Source: an uncultured Lachnospiraceae bacterium (GTDB lineage Bacteria; Bacillota; Clostridia; Lachnospirales; Lachnospiraceae). From it: a stretch of DNA of 44,461 nt. A program made the position numbers and the translations under genes. The stretch lies in assembly GCA_910585715.1 (NCBI GenBank), contig CAJUEX010000025.1, positions 1-44,461 of the forward strand, given 5' to 3'. Under the pieces are notes generated by a model. That model saw only the letters and a program-made list of their open reading frames with translations, made no database searches and was not told where the DNA came from. This document shows positions 16,673 to 25,145 of the stretch, one piece after another; the first letter of the stretch is position 1; each line of letters opens with the position of its first letter.

Positions 16673-17560
16673 ATGATTTTTAAGGTTGCAATATTACAAA
16701 AACGAGCAAAAAATGGACAAGTAAATGAAAATGTAAACAGTATTATTAAAGCAATGAAAGTAGCAGCAAAAAATCACTCAGATATTCTGCTGCTTCCGGA
16801 ATGTTTCATTACGGGCTATGATTTGCCTGTAACATATGAAAAGAGTATATCGGATGATGATGCAAATATTAGGAAAATTTGTGAATTGGCAAAAGAGTAT
16901 GGAATCGGCGTGGTGTTGACAGCTTTTACAAAGGGAAGCAGGAAACCGCAAAATACAGCATTTGTCATTAATAAGGCGGGTAATATTTTGATGAAATATT
17001 CAAAGGTTCATACTTGCGACTTTGCAGATGAAAAGGATATTGAAGCTGGTAAAGAATTTAAGGTATGTGATTTTGATGGAATCAAATTAGGCATTATGAT
17101 TTGTTATGACCGGGAGTATCCTGAAAGTGCAAGAATTTTAATGCTTAAGGGTGCGGAGATTATCCTTGTACCTAACGATTGCGTTTCTATGAATCCGAGA
17201 CTGCAGGCATTATCTACAAGAGCATATGAAAATATGGCAGGAATCGCAATGGCAAATCCAAATGGTGAAAACGCAGGGTGTTCATGCGCATATAGTCCTG
17301 TTTGCTGGGATAAAAATGGAATCTGTGTCGATAATACGATTTTGCTGGCTGATGCTATGACAGAGGGGATATTTTATGCTGATTTCCATATGGAGGATAT
17401 CAGAGAATACAGAAATAGCGAGATGATGGGAAATACATTCCGTAAAGTGGATGCCTATGGTGACTTGTTGAACAGAACTATACAAGAGCCATTTAAAAGA
17501 AAAGGACAGGACTGCAGTTATGAAAATAAAGCAATAAATACAAACAAAACATATCTGTAA
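16673..17560 (+). CDS. Carbon-nitrogen hydrolase (nitrilase superfamily)
   Basis: Cytoplasmic amidase-type enzyme of 295 residues. The Glu-Lys-Cys catalytic triad is readable as E43 (LLLPECF), K111 (YSKVH) and C144 (IMICYDREYPE), with a typical N-terminal FKVAILQ strand. The superfamily cleaves or forms C-N bonds in amides, carbamoyl compounds or nitriles; the exact substrate cannot be assigned here. The ATG at 16673 with GGGGAAG just upstream is preferred to the ATG at 16646, which has a poor ribosome site. It has its own promoter and a small terminator, so it is probably monocistronic. Confidence 0.88.
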   Translation: MIFKVAILQKRAKNGQVNENVNSIIKAMKVAAKNHSDILLLPECFITGYDLPVTYEKSISDDDANIRKICELAKEYGIGVVLTAFTKGSRKPQNTAFVINKAGNILMKYSKVHTCDFADEKDIEAGKEFKVCDFDGIKLGIMICYDREYPESARILMLKGAEIILVPNDCVSMNPRLQALSTRAYENMAGIAMANPNGENAGCSCAYSPVCWDKNGICVDNTILLADAMTEGIFYADFHMEDIREYRNSEMMGNTFRKVDAYGDLLNRTIQEPFKRKGQDCSYENKAINTNKTYL

Positions 17561-17580
17561 GGAGAGAGGCTCCTTTTATT
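17559..17580 (+). terminator. Small terminator overlapping the stop codon
   Basis: AAGGAG (17559-17564) pairs with CTCCTT (17570-17575) around a 5-nt loop, followed by a T-rich run. The stem begins inside the TAA stop of the nitrilase-family gene. Confidence 0.55.
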
Positions 17581-17738
17581 TTATGGTATGTCCAATAAAC
17601 AGAAATGAGAATTGGAATATATTAGTTTGCACATACTATAAATAATTTGATTTCTATCCTGTAATTCCATCCTATAAAATGTCACATGTTGCCAAAATTC
17701 TTACTTTGGCATATAGTGATAAGAGGAGTGAAAAGTAT

Positions 17739-18515
17739 ATGAATATATTAGTTGGAGTCTTAATTCCCTTTTTAGGGACCACACTTGGCGCAGCATGTGT
17801 GTTTATTATGCGGGGGGAGATAAAGCCGTTAGTTCAAAAATCTCTGCTCGGATTTGCTTCCGGAGTCATGGTGGCTGCTTCCGTATGGTCATTGCTTATT
17901 CCGGCAATTGATATGTCGGAAAATATGGGAAGGCTTGCATTTATTCCGGCAGCAGCAGGCTTTGTGCTGGGCATCGGATTTTTACTGCTTATGGATGAGT
18001 TCGTCCCCCATATTCATCTGGACAGTGAAAAACCAGAAGGGCTTCCCGCCCCTTTAAAAAAAACAACAATGCTTGTCCTTGCAGTAACCCTTCATAATAT
18101 TCCCGAGGGAATGGCTGTTGGCGTAGTGTTTGCAGGTCTGCTTTCCGGAAATGCGGATATTACCTTTGCAGGCGCCCTTGTGCTTGCCATTGGAATTGCC
18201 ATTCAGAACTTTCCGGAAGGCGCCATTATTTCTCTTCCTTTAAGAAGCGAAGGAATGACAAAAGGAAAAGCCTTTTTGTATGGAACTCTTTCCGGGGTAG
18301 TAGAGCCTATTGCAGCGGGAATTACCATTTTATTAACAGGAATCATGGAGCCGATTCTGCCTTATCTGCTTGCATTTGCGGCTGGAGCCATGATATATGT
18401 GGTGGTGGAGGAGCTTTTGCCGGAAGCATCGGAAGGAGAGCACAGCAATATTGCCACCATTGGCTTTTCCGTAGGCTTTCTTGTAATGATGATACTGGAT
18501 GTGGCGCTTGGATAA
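17739..18515 (+). CDS. ZIP-family divalent metal transporter
   Basis: Membrane importer for Zn2+ or related metals, 258 residues with about eight helices, the size of the bacterial GufA/ZupT branch. The two metal-binding helices carry HNIPEGMAVG and QNFPEGAIIS, the hallmark HN-PEG and QN-PEG motifs of the binuclear site. The cytoplasmic loop has a short His/Asp segment (HIHLDSEK). The ATG at 17739 follows AGAGGAG at 17722-17728; an upstream ATG at 17679 lacks a ribosome site. It is not visibly linked to a metal-responsive regulator. Confidence 0.9.
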   Translation: MNILVGVLIPFLGTTLGAACVFIMRGEIKPLVQKSLLGFASGVMVAASVWSLLIPAIDMSENMGRLAFIPAAAGFVLGIGFLLLMDEFVPHIHLDSEKPEGLPAPLKKTTMLVLAVTLHNIPEGMAVGVVFAGLLSGNADITFAGALVLAIGIAIQNFPEGAIISLPLRSEGMTKGKAFLYGTLSGVVEPIAAGITILLTGIMEPILPYLLAFAAGAMIYVVVEELLPEASEGEHSNIATIGFSVGFLVMMILDVALG

Positions 18516-18520
18516 CGTCA

Positions 18521-18650
18521 AAGACCCCGCCGCAAGCAGCGGGGCATTAAACTTGAAACGCCCCAAGAGGCGTGGTATTTGACCCTCCCGGCAGTCGCCA
18601 AATGCTTGCACGCAATCACTTGGCTCGTTGCTTGTGGGAATGAAAAATAT
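18521..18650 (+). other. Hairpin-rich intergenic block, candidate structured RNA or repeat
   Basis: Two perfect stems: CCCCGC (18525-18530) with GCGGGG (18539-18544), and ACGCC with GGCGT near 18563-18578. The loop of the first, GCAAGCA, is exactly complementary to TGCTTGC near 18602-18610, which would allow a loop-distal pairing. The block is GC-richer than its surroundings and has no T tract, so it is not a plain terminator. It ends just before the ribosome site of the HAD gene. Confidence 0.45.
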
Positions 18651-18667
18651 GAAAATGGAGAAAAAAC

Positions 18668-19393
18668 ATGTATCAGAATTATATTTTTGACTTGTATGGG
18701 ACACTGGCAGATATTCATACTAACGAAGAGAAAACATATCTTCATGAAAAAATGGCAGGACTTTATTCCGCCATGGGAGCCGCTTATTCAAAAAAGGAAT
18801 GGAAAGAAGCCTACAAACAGGGCTGTAGAAGGAAAAAGGCAGCAGGAAGAGACCCTTATTATGAAATTGAAATCAGAGATGTATTTCAGGAGCTTTTTGC
18901 AAAGAAAGATGTCGAACCGGAAAAAGGACAAATTGAAGTAATCTGCCAGATATTCCGGATATTGTCAAGAAGCTACATAAGGCTTTATGATGGAGTGGAG
19001 GAATTTTTTGAAGCCTGCAGGGAAAAGGGAAAGGGGCTTTATCTGCTCAGCAATGCCCAGACAGCTTTTACGGTGGCTGAATTAAAGGAACTGGGCTTAT
19101 ATGATAAATTTGACGGCATTGTGATTTCCTCCGAAGTAAAGGTATGTAAGCCGGATAAAAGAATTATGGAGGCTCTTTTAGAGAAATACCATTTGAAAAA
19201 AGAAGACTCCATTATGATTGGAAATGACAGAACAAGCGATATACAGGTGGCAAAAAACTGCGGCATGGACAGTTTATATATCCATAGCAATATTTCGCCG
19301 GCTGAATATACAGCAGAAGAGGAGAGGATTCGGGCGGAATATGAAGTGCCGGATGGGGATTTTAGAAGGTTGGAAGAACTGATTCTGAAATAA
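18668..19393 (+). CDS. HAD-superfamily hydrolase
   Basis: Cytoplasmic HAD hydrolase of 241 residues. Motif I is FDLYGT with nucleophile Asp8; the second motif I Asp found in phosphatases is replaced by Tyr10, as in haloacid dehalogenase-like members. Motif II is LLSNAQ, motif III the Lys in KVCKPDKR, and motif IV GNDRTSDIQVAKNCGM. The insertion after motif I is a helical cap (C1 type). GGAG at 18657-18660 supports the start. Phosphatase or dehalogenase activity cannot be separated by motif alone. Confidence 0.88.
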   Translation: MYQNYIFDLYGTLADIHTNEEKTYLHEKMAGLYSAMGAAYSKKEWKEAYKQGCRRKKAAGRDPYYEIEIRDVFQELFAKKDVEPEKGQIEVICQIFRILSRSYIRLYDGVEEFFEACREKGKGLYLLSNAQTAFTVAELKELGLYDKFDGIVISSEVKVCKPDKRIMEALLEKYHLKKEDSIMIGNDRTSDIQVAKNCGMDSLYIHSNISPAEYTAEEERIRAEYEVPDGDFRRLEELILK

Positions 19394-19420
19394 CCCTGCT
19401 TCGTAGTGATAAAACCATTG

Positions 19421-19494
19421 TAACAGTTCAGCCCTCAGCTTTCCCGCACGGGAATCAGAACCGGTGGCAGGCAGAAAAGCAGGAAAAATTGTTA
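19421..19494 (+). repeat. Dispersed TAACAGTTC inverted-repeat element, copy 1
   Basis: Starts TAACAGTTC (19421-19429) and ends AATTGTTA (19487-19494), which can pair with the start allowing one wobble. It contains an inner TTCCC-GCAC-GGGAA hairpin near 19441-19454. Related copies are at 27603 and 36723; this one is longest (74 bp) and has extra internal sequence. Confidence 0.55.
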
Positions 19495-19497
19495 TAA

Positions 19498-19527
19498 TTG
19501 ACAAAATATACATCTGAAATTTATAGA
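19498..19527 (+). promoter_or_regulatory. Possible upstream promoter of 6S RNA
   Basis: Consensus TTGACA at 19498-19503, 18-bp spacer, TATAGA at 19522-19527; it would give a 5'-extended precursor. Confidence 0.4.
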
Positions 19528-19536
19528 GAAAATCGG

Positions 19537-19565
19537 TTGTATTTTTTTTCGTTTTTGAGTATAAT
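19537..19565 (+). promoter_or_regulatory. Promoter of 6S RNA
   Basis: TTGTAT at 19537-19542, 17-bp spacer, consensus TATAAT at 19560-19565; transcript start expected near 19572, right at the closing helix. Confidence 0.65.
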
Positions 19566-19571
19566 GATTAT

Positions 19572-19781
19572 ATCCTGAAATGTACGACAACTCTTGTCAT
19601 TTTGAACCTACATTTACTTTAAACGGGATTCTTATATTGGAGCATAAATGTCAGGCCTTCATTGCGCAGAGGAAGACAGGAGTGCTGCCTGCGGTTGCCC
19701 ACCTAGCTTTGCTAGGAGTCAAAATACAAGAACCGGCATTTCGGGCTACAAATGAAAAACAGTCCTTTCGGGCTGTTTTTT
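19572..19781 (+). ncRNA. ssrS: Probable 6S RNA
   Basis: A promoter-driven, non-coding, strongly structured RNA of about 170-210 nt ending in a terminator. The ends close: CCTGAAATG (19574-19582) pairs with CATTTCGGG (19737-19745). Inner helices include ACATTTA/TAAATGT (19610-19616 with 19645-19651), CAGGC/GCCTG (19652-19656 with 19687-19691) and CCTAGC-TTT-GCTAGG at 19702-19716. The long rod with an open centre and segments such as TTTTGAACCTACA match Firmicute 6S RNAs, which mimic an open promoter and hold sigma-A RNA polymerase in stationary phase. The terminator is AACAGTCC-TTTC-GGGCTGTT plus T tract (19758-19781). The assignment is by recognition, not by a covariance search. Confidence 0.72.
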
Positions 19782-19815
19782 ATATGATAGAAAAAATAAG
19801 GATAAGGGAAGAGCT

Positions 19816-22146
19816 GTGAATCGAAAAAAGAAACTTATTTGGCAGTTAGCGGGATTTATATTTTTAATCGGGATAATGATTGTGGGGACGGTTACGATTT
19901 TGAACCGGATATCGGGCAGGCAGGTGGAAGGTACATATGTTAAAAAGAAGGAGGTAGCTGTTCTTTTAAAGGAGCTGGCGCCGGCTTTGGTTTTAAAAAA
20001 TCTGGAAGGGTCGGAAGGAGAAGAGGGAAGCCTTACCTATGGAGAATACGAAAAGCTGATAGATGTCTGGATGAAAGAGGATGACAGGCTCTCGGGTATT
20101 GGCAGGGAGTGGCTTGCCGGTCTTTCCACCAAATATAAAAAAAGGCATAACCTGCTTCGGGAAGATTTTTTGGAATTTTATTTTACCACGGCAGAGCTGC
20201 TTGCCCCCCAGCTGGAACTAAAGCAGGAAGAACTGATTGTTCTGTCAGGGGGAGAGAAAGTTCTTGATCCGGACAAAAATCCTTTAAAGCCGGAACAGGT
20301 GTTAGCGGCGTCAAAGGACCTTTCCCGTTTGCGTATTCTCAATTTGCAGGAGGATGGAGCAGAAGGCTTACAATCCCAAACCGGAAAAGGATATAGTATC
20401 AGTCAGGTAACTGCCATCACCACAAAGGAGAAGCTGGTGCTTTTGCTGGCAGAAAGTCCCGGAAGCATTACCCTGAAAAAAGCATGGGTAAGCAGCAACT
20501 TACCGGAGGCTGTTTCCATATTATGGAAGGGATATGAGATTACTCTGGAAAAAGACGGCTTTGCCTATGAGGAAAGACAGGTTATAGGGGATATTGCATT
20601 TGCAGAAGGAAAGCTTTCGGGCATTACGCCTTACAATGAAAAAATTAACGGCAGCTTATTGAGCATAAAAGATAACCAGATGGAAATTGAAGGCTATGGA
20701 AAGCTTTCTTATGGAGAAGATATTCAGGTTTATAAGCTTTATGGAGAAAGTGAGGACTATCAGCTTTCGGATTTGAAAATCGGCTATGACTTTACGGATT
20801 TTGTGCTGGATGGAAAGGAAATCGTCGGGGCCCTTGTAACAAGGGAAGAAAATATGAAAAATATCCGTGTTGTAGTAAAGACCACAGGATTTTCCGGAGC
20901 ATATCATGAGGAAATCGTATTCAGCGTGGATACAGCCTTTACCATAAAAGGAGAGGGCTACGAGAAGCGGTTTGAACCGGGAGAAAGGGTAACTGTTTCA
21001 AAGGAAAGTGAGCTGTTTACCTCTAACCGCATTTCCATCCTGCCGGATGCCCTTACCTCCAAAACTACCGTATATTCCATAGAAAGAGGACAGGGAACGC
21101 CGGCATACCGGGGCACTATGGAAATTGAGAAGACAGAGCAGGGACTTTTGCTGATTAATGAACTTTTGCTGGAAGAGTATTTGTATTCGGTAGTCCCAAG
21201 TGAAATGCCCTCCTCTTATCCAAAAGAAGCACTAAAGGCACAGGCAGTCAGCGCCAGAAGCTATGCCTACAAGCATATGCAGAAATCCGGTCTGCAATCC
21301 TATGGGGCCCATGTGGATGACAGTGCCGCCTTTCAGGTATATAATAATATAATGGAAAGCGAGGCTGCTCTTAGCGCAGTGCGTGAAACAGAAGGGCAGG
21401 TAGTGATGTCAAATGGACAGGTGGCAGACACTTACTTTTATTCTACCTCCTGCGGTTATGGAACGGATATACTGGCATGGAAAAGCAGCAGAGGAGAAGG
21501 GGAAGCACATTTGGCATCCAAAAATATCGGTTCTGACTGTATCAAAACGGCAGAGGATATGACACAGGAAGATGAATTTCAAGCCTTTATACAGTCGGTT
21601 GGAGAAGGGGATTTTGAAAAGGAAGAGGGCTGGTACCGCTGGAGCTATTCTTCAAGGCTTGATCCGGATATTTTATTAAAGCAGCTAAAGGCAAGATTTG
21701 GGGCAAAACCGGACCAGGTGCTGACAAAATGCAAGGATGGTTCCTTTGCTTCCAAAGAAATCGGTAAGTTAGGAGATGTGAAAAGCATTTCTGTACTGGA
21801 AAGAAGCAGCGGCGGCGCCATACATGAGCTTTTAATCGAAGGAACAAAAGGAACCTATAAGGTGATTTCGGAACATAATGTGCGTTATGTGCTTGCAAAT
21901 GAAGGCACAGAGGTGCTTCGTAAGACAGGCGATACATCTAAGATTTCCGGCATGCTTCCAAGCGCTTTTGCCATCGTTAAGACAGAAGGGGAAGACAAGG
22001 TGGAAAGCTATGTGGTTATTGGCGGAGGCTTTGGACATGGAATCGGCATGAGCCAGAACGGAGCCAGGGCAATGGGAAATCTGGGCTATACATATGAAGA
22101 AATACTGCAGTTTTTCTATGAAGGGATTACGCTTTCTAAGTTGTGA
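19816..22146 (+). CDS. SpoIID/LytB-domain cell-wall protein, membrane anchored
   Basis: 776-residue protein with an N-terminal membrane anchor (about residues 7-30) and a large extracellular part. The SpoIID domain occupies the last ~350 residues: EEYLYSVVPSEMPSSYP with the catalytic-type Glu, LKAQAVSARSYAY, HVDDSAAFQVY, YFYSTSCGYGTD and the C-terminal GHGIGMSQNGA. SpoIID is a peptidoglycan lytic transglycosylase acting on glycan strands lacking stem peptides. At more than twice the length of sporulation SpoIID, with an uncharacterised 400-residue N-terminal region, it is more likely a vegetative cell-wall or amidase-enhancer homologue. GTG start at 19816 with GGGAAG upstream. Confidence 0.85.
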   Translation: MNRKKKLIWQLAGFIFLIGIMIVGTVTILNRISGRQVEGTYVKKKEVAVLLKELAPALVLKNLEGSEGEEGSLTYGEYEKLIDVWMKEDDRLSGIGREWLAGLSTKYKKRHNLLREDFLEFYFTTAELLAPQLELKQEELIVLSGGEKVLDPDKNPLKPEQVLAASKDLSRLRILNLQEDGAEGLQSQTGKGYSISQVTAITTKEKLVLLLAESPGSITLKKAWVSSNLPEAVSILWKGYEITLEKDGFAYEERQVIGDIAFAEGKLSGITPYNEKINGSLLSIKDNQMEIEGYGKLSYGEDIQVYKLYGESEDYQLSDLKIGYDFTDFVLDGKEIVGALVTREENMKNIRVVVKTTGFSGAYHEEIVFSVDTAFTIKGEGYEKRFEPGERVTVSKESELFTSNRISILPDALTSKTTVYSIERGQGTPAYRGTMEIEKTEQGLLLINELLLEEYLYSVVPSEMPSSYPKEALKAQAVSARSYAYKHMQKSGLQSYGAHVDDSAAFQVYNNIMESEAALSAVRETEGQVVMSNGQVADTYFYSTSCGYGTDILAWKSSRGEGEAHLASKNIGSDCIKTAEDMTQEDEFQAFIQSVGEGDFEKEEGWYRWSYSSRLDPDILLKQLKARFGAKPDQVLTKCKDGSFASKEIGKLGDVKSISVLERSSGGAIHELLIEGTKGTYKVISEHNVRYVLANEGTEVLRKTGDTSKISGMLPSAFAIVKTEGEDKVESYVVIGGGFGHGIGMSQNGARAMGNLGYTYEEILQFFYEGITLSKL

Positions 22147-22209
22147 TTGAAATTGTGAATTATGTACATATGGCAGTTTTATATCAAAAAAGAGGCAATT
22201 AAATCGCGA

Positions 22210-22325
22210 ACATATGAAATGGGAAAACAACTGGTAATGAATTGTAAGTATATAGAACTGGGAAATAATCGGCAATGAATGGTAAACATATAGAACCGGG
22301 AAGCAATCAGTAGTAAATAAGTTAA
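22210..22325 (+). repeat. Three imperfect ~38-bp tandem repeats
   Basis: Units begin near 22210, 22249 and 22286 with the shared pattern A(C/T)ATA(T/G)...GAA-TGGGAA-...AATGAAT-GTAA, the third more diverged. The array fills most of the 236-bp gap between the SpoIID-like and YihY genes and has no coding potential on the plus strand. Confidence 0.6.
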
Positions 22326-22382
22326 AATGTATGGAAAAACCCGAAAAGCATAATATAAAATCAGGGAGAAGACAGGAAAGCC

Positions 22383-23222
22383 ATGTGGAAGAAATTGTAT
22401 ATTCTGGGAAAGGAATTTGTAAAGCAGATAAATGATAGTCATATCGGGGCATATGCTTCCAGCGCGGCATTTTTTATGTTTTTATCCCTGATTCCTATTT
22501 TACTGACACTTTGCTCCATTATTCCGTATACACCAATTACAAAAGCAAACCTAATGAATGCACTTGTGGATTTTCTGCCCGACAGCATTGACCCCATTGC
22601 AGTCAGTGTGGTAAATGAAGTTTATGGAAAATCCACCACTCTTTTATCCGTTACGGCAGTAGCAACGGTATGGGCGGGAGCAAGGGGAATATGGGCGCTA
22701 AACAGAGGGCTGAATGTAATCAACGGGGTGGAGACAAAAGGTTACTTTGCACTGAAATTCCGCTCCTGCTTATACACGGTTATCTTAATATGCTCCATTA
22801 TGATGTCTTTGGCAATTACGGTCTATGGAGATACGGTAGTGGCATTTATCCGGACTTCCATACCTACAAGCAGATATCTGATGGATTTCTTATCAAGCCT
22901 TAAACTGTTTATTGTTTCCTTTTTACTGTTTATTTTCCTCATGCTTTTATTTACATGGCTTCCCAATGAAAGGCAGAAATGGTATACCCAGATTCCGGGG
23001 GCAGTTTTTTCAAGCCTTGTATGGGTGGCATTTTCCTGGGGCTTTAGTATTTATCTGGAATACTTTGGAGGCTATACCATGTATGGCAGCCTTGCCACCA
23101 TTATTATTTTAATGCTCTGGCTGTATATGTGCATGTATATTATACTGATGGGAGCCATGCTGAATAAATTTCTGATGCCGGCAAATGTGTTTATATGGAA
23201 GAAAAGGATGGGGAAAAAGTGA
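22383..23222 (+). CDS. YihY/BrkB family membrane protein
   Basis: Integral membrane protein of 279 residues with about six helices. Family features: an N-terminal amphipathic segment followed by GAYASSAAFFMFLSLIPILL, a central ATVWAGARGIWALNRGLN stretch, and a C-terminal GGYTMYGSLATIIILMLWLYM helix. The family was once called ribonuclease BN by error; its function is not settled. A GGGAGAAGACAGG ribosome site precedes the ATG. No partner gene is evident; the next transcription unit begins with the Phe T-box. Confidence 0.88.
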   Translation: MWKKLYILGKEFVKQINDSHIGAYASSAAFFMFLSLIPILLTLCSIIPYTPITKANLMNALVDFLPDSIDPIAVSVVNEVYGKSTTLLSVTAVATVWAGARGIWALNRGLNVINGVETKGYFALKFRSCLYTVILICSIMMSLAITVYGDTVVAFIRTSIPTSRYLMDFLSSLKLFIVSFLLFIFLMLLFTWLPNERQKWYTQIPGAVFSSLVWVAFSWGFSIYLEYFGGYTMYGSLATIIILMLWLYMCMYIILMGAMLNKFLMPANVFIWKKRMGKK

Positions 23223-23231
23223 GATTATTAC

Positions 23232-23260
23232 TTGACATTTAGGAAATGATTTCTTAAAAT
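23232..23260 (+). promoter_or_regulatory. Promoter of pheS T-box leader
   Basis: Consensus TTGACA at 23232-23237, 17-bp spacer, TAAAAT at 23255-23260. Transcript start near 23267. Confidence 0.8.
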
Positions 23261-23266
23261 AAGAGA

Positions 23267-23600
23267 CATGTAAATAAAAAATGCAGTGACGGTGTCAGTA
23301 AAGCTACATGTTCTATCAGAGAGAGGAAGTCAGCGGCTGGAAGCTTCCTTAGTACAGATGTAGATTGAATTTCCCACCCGAGCAGTCTGGCTGAAATAAA
23401 GCGGAAAGGTTCTTAAGTAACGGCAGGATGCTTTCCGTTGGCAGAGTAGGTCAGAACGTAAGCGCACGTTATGCGTAAATGAGAGCCTTGGAAAAGTCTG
23501 CAATGGGAGAAACTGTATAGAGCGGAATTTTTTAAGGAATGTGGGTGGTACCGCGGATTGAGATTCGTCCCTTATAGCAGTTGCTGTAAGGGGTTTTTTT
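23267..23600 (+). promoter_or_regulatory. T-box riboswitch (tRNA-Phe specific) with terminator
   Basis: The T-box core GGGTGGTACCGCGG lies at 23543-23556. It is followed by a terminator whose stem CCCTTA (23569-23574) / TAAGGG (23587-23592) runs into eight T residues, and is preceded by a long Stem I region. A TTC triplet in the GAATTTCCC segment near 23368-23376 is the likely Phe specifier. Uncharged tRNA-Phe would pair with both sites, stabilise the antiterminator and let transcription enter pheS. A similar GC-balanced purine-rich leader occupies 23290-23537. Confidence 0.92.
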
Positions 23601-23715
23601 ATGCTGCGGGGGATATTTGATTTCATGGGAAAATATGTCTTATGAAATAAAATGAATGTGCAAATTGCACTTTTGTCTTTGTAGGAAATAAATAAACAGG
23701 AGAAGAGAGAAGATT

Positions 23716-24735
23716 ATGAAAGAAAAACTGGAACAAATCAAAACAGAAGCAATGAAACAGATTCAGGCTTCCGATGCGTTAGAGAAGCTTAATGATGTGC
23801 GGGTGGCTTTTCTTGGAAAGAAAGGGGAGCTTACGGCTGTTTTAAAAAGCATGAAGGACGTTGCCCCGGAGGACAGGCCAAAGGTGGGGCAGTTGGTAAA
23901 TGAAGCAAGAGGGCAGATTGAAGCCGCTTTGGAAGAAGCAAAAGGCAAAATGGAAAGAATGGCAAGAGAAGCCCAGATGAAACGGGAAGTCATTGACGTG
24001 ACCCTGCCGGCAAAGAAAAATAATGTGGGACACAGACACCCCAATGCCATTGCCATGGAAGAGGTGGAAAGAATCTTTGTGGGAATGGGCTATGAGGTAG
24101 TGGAAGGACCGGAAGTGGAAACGGATTATTACAACTTTGAAGCTTTGAATATTCCGGCAGACCATCCGGCAAAGGACGAACAGGATACTTTTTATATCAA
24201 TGGGGATATTTTGTTAAGAACCCAGACATCAGGGGTTCAGGTTCATGAAATGGAAAAAGGAAAGCTTCCTATCCGCATGGTGGCGCCGGGAAGGGTATTT
24301 CGTTCCGATGAAGTGGATGCCACCCATTCCCCTTCCTTCCATCAGATTGAAGGACTGGTTATTGACAAAAATATTACCTTTGCAGATTTAAAAGGCACAT
24401 TGGCGGAGTTTGCAAAGGAACTGTTTGGAGAAGATACAAAGGTAAAATTCAGACCCCATCATTTCAATTTTACAGAGCCAAGTGCGGAAGTGGATGTTTC
24501 CTGCTTTAAGTGCGGAGGAAGCGGCTGCCGTTTCTGTAAAGGCTCCGGCTGGATTGAAATTTTAGGCTGCGGCATGGTTCATCCGAATGTGCTGCGCATG
24601 AGCGGCATCGACCCGGAGGAATATTCCGGTTTTGCATTTGGAATCGGTCTGGAACGTATCGCATTGTTGAAGTATGAAATTGACGATATGCGTCTTTTAT
24701 ATGAAAATGATGTCCGGTTCCTGCGTCAGTTTTAA
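23716..24735 (+). CDS. pheS: Phenylalanyl-tRNA synthetase alpha subunit
   Basis: Catalytic subunit that attaches Phe to tRNA-Phe, 339 residues, the standard length. An N-terminal coiled coil (about 1-85) binds tRNA. The class II core carries motif 2 around RVFRSDEVDATHSPSFHQIEG and motif 3 GIGLERIALLKY. A small Cys-rich insertion (CFKCGGSGCRFCKGSGW) precedes ILGCGMVHPNVL; similar CxxC inserts occur in other Gram-positive PheS proteins. AGGAGAAG upstream supports the start. It is normally followed at once by pheT, but here 410 bp with tandem repeats intervene. Confidence 0.95.
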   Translation: MKEKLEQIKTEAMKQIQASDALEKLNDVRVAFLGKKGELTAVLKSMKDVAPEDRPKVGQLVNEARGQIEAALEEAKGKMERMAREAQMKREVIDVTLPAKKNNVGHRHPNAIAMEEVERIFVGMGYEVVEGPEVETDYYNFEALNIPADHPAKDEQDTFYINGDILLRTQTSGVQVHEMEKGKLPIRMVAPGRVFRSDEVDATHSPSFHQIEGLVIDKNITFADLKGTLAEFAKELFGEDTKVKFRPHHFNFTEPSAEVDVSCFKCGGSGCRFCKGSGWIEILGCGMVHPNVLRMSGIDPEEYSGFAFGIGLERIALLKYEIDDMRLLYENDVRFLRQF

Positions 24736-24817
24736 TAGAAATATGTTTGCGGAAATTATGGCGGGTTATTGTCTATGGCTGATAGAATGGAAATTGCGGT
24801 GAGAAATTAACCTGGGT

Positions 24818-25076
24818 TAATATAAAATAGTAATTATTGTAAGTGATTGGCTGAAGCTAATATAAAATAGTAATTATTGTAAGTGCTTAGCTGAAGCTAA
24901 TATAAAATAGTAATTATTGTAAGTCATTAACTGCAGCTAATATAAAAATGGTAATTATGCTAAGTCATTGGTTACAGCAAATAGAAAAAGTAATTATAGT
25001 GAAGCATTAGCTATAGATAATAGAAATGTGTCAATTATAGTTAATTGTTACGCAAATCTAATAGAAATTAAAAAGC
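24818..25076 (+). repeat. 40-bp tandem repeat array between pheS and pheT
   Basis: Units start at 24818, 24858, 24898, 24938, 24979, 25018 and 25059 (lengths 40, 40, 40, 41, 39, 41 and a partial). Each opens TAATA(T/G)AAAA and holds a GTAATTAT core with an AGC-type end. The first three are nearly identical; similarity decays toward pheT, as in an array growing from one end. Units are contiguous without spacers. The DNA is very AT-rich and has stops in all plus-strand frames. The rest of the 410-bp gap (24736-24817 and 25077-25145) shows no feature beyond the pheT ribosome site. Confidence 0.9.
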
Positions 25077-25145
25077 AATAAAGAAAAGCAAAGCATTTGA
25101 AACTTAAAAAACAGAAATAACTTCAGAAAGGAATGAAGAAAGAAA

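Noticed and set aside
19580..19819. 79-codon open frame
   Set aside because: It lies wholly over the structured 6S RNA and its terminator and has no ribosome site.
21832..22470. Long minus-strand open frame (212 codons)
   Set aside because: It covers the 3' end of the SpoIID-like gene, the tandem repeat and the start of the YihY gene; its composition reflects the antisense of these.
24818..25076. CRISPR array
   Set aside because: The units are contiguous without unique spacers and decay progressively, so this is a plain tandem repeat; no cas genes are present.
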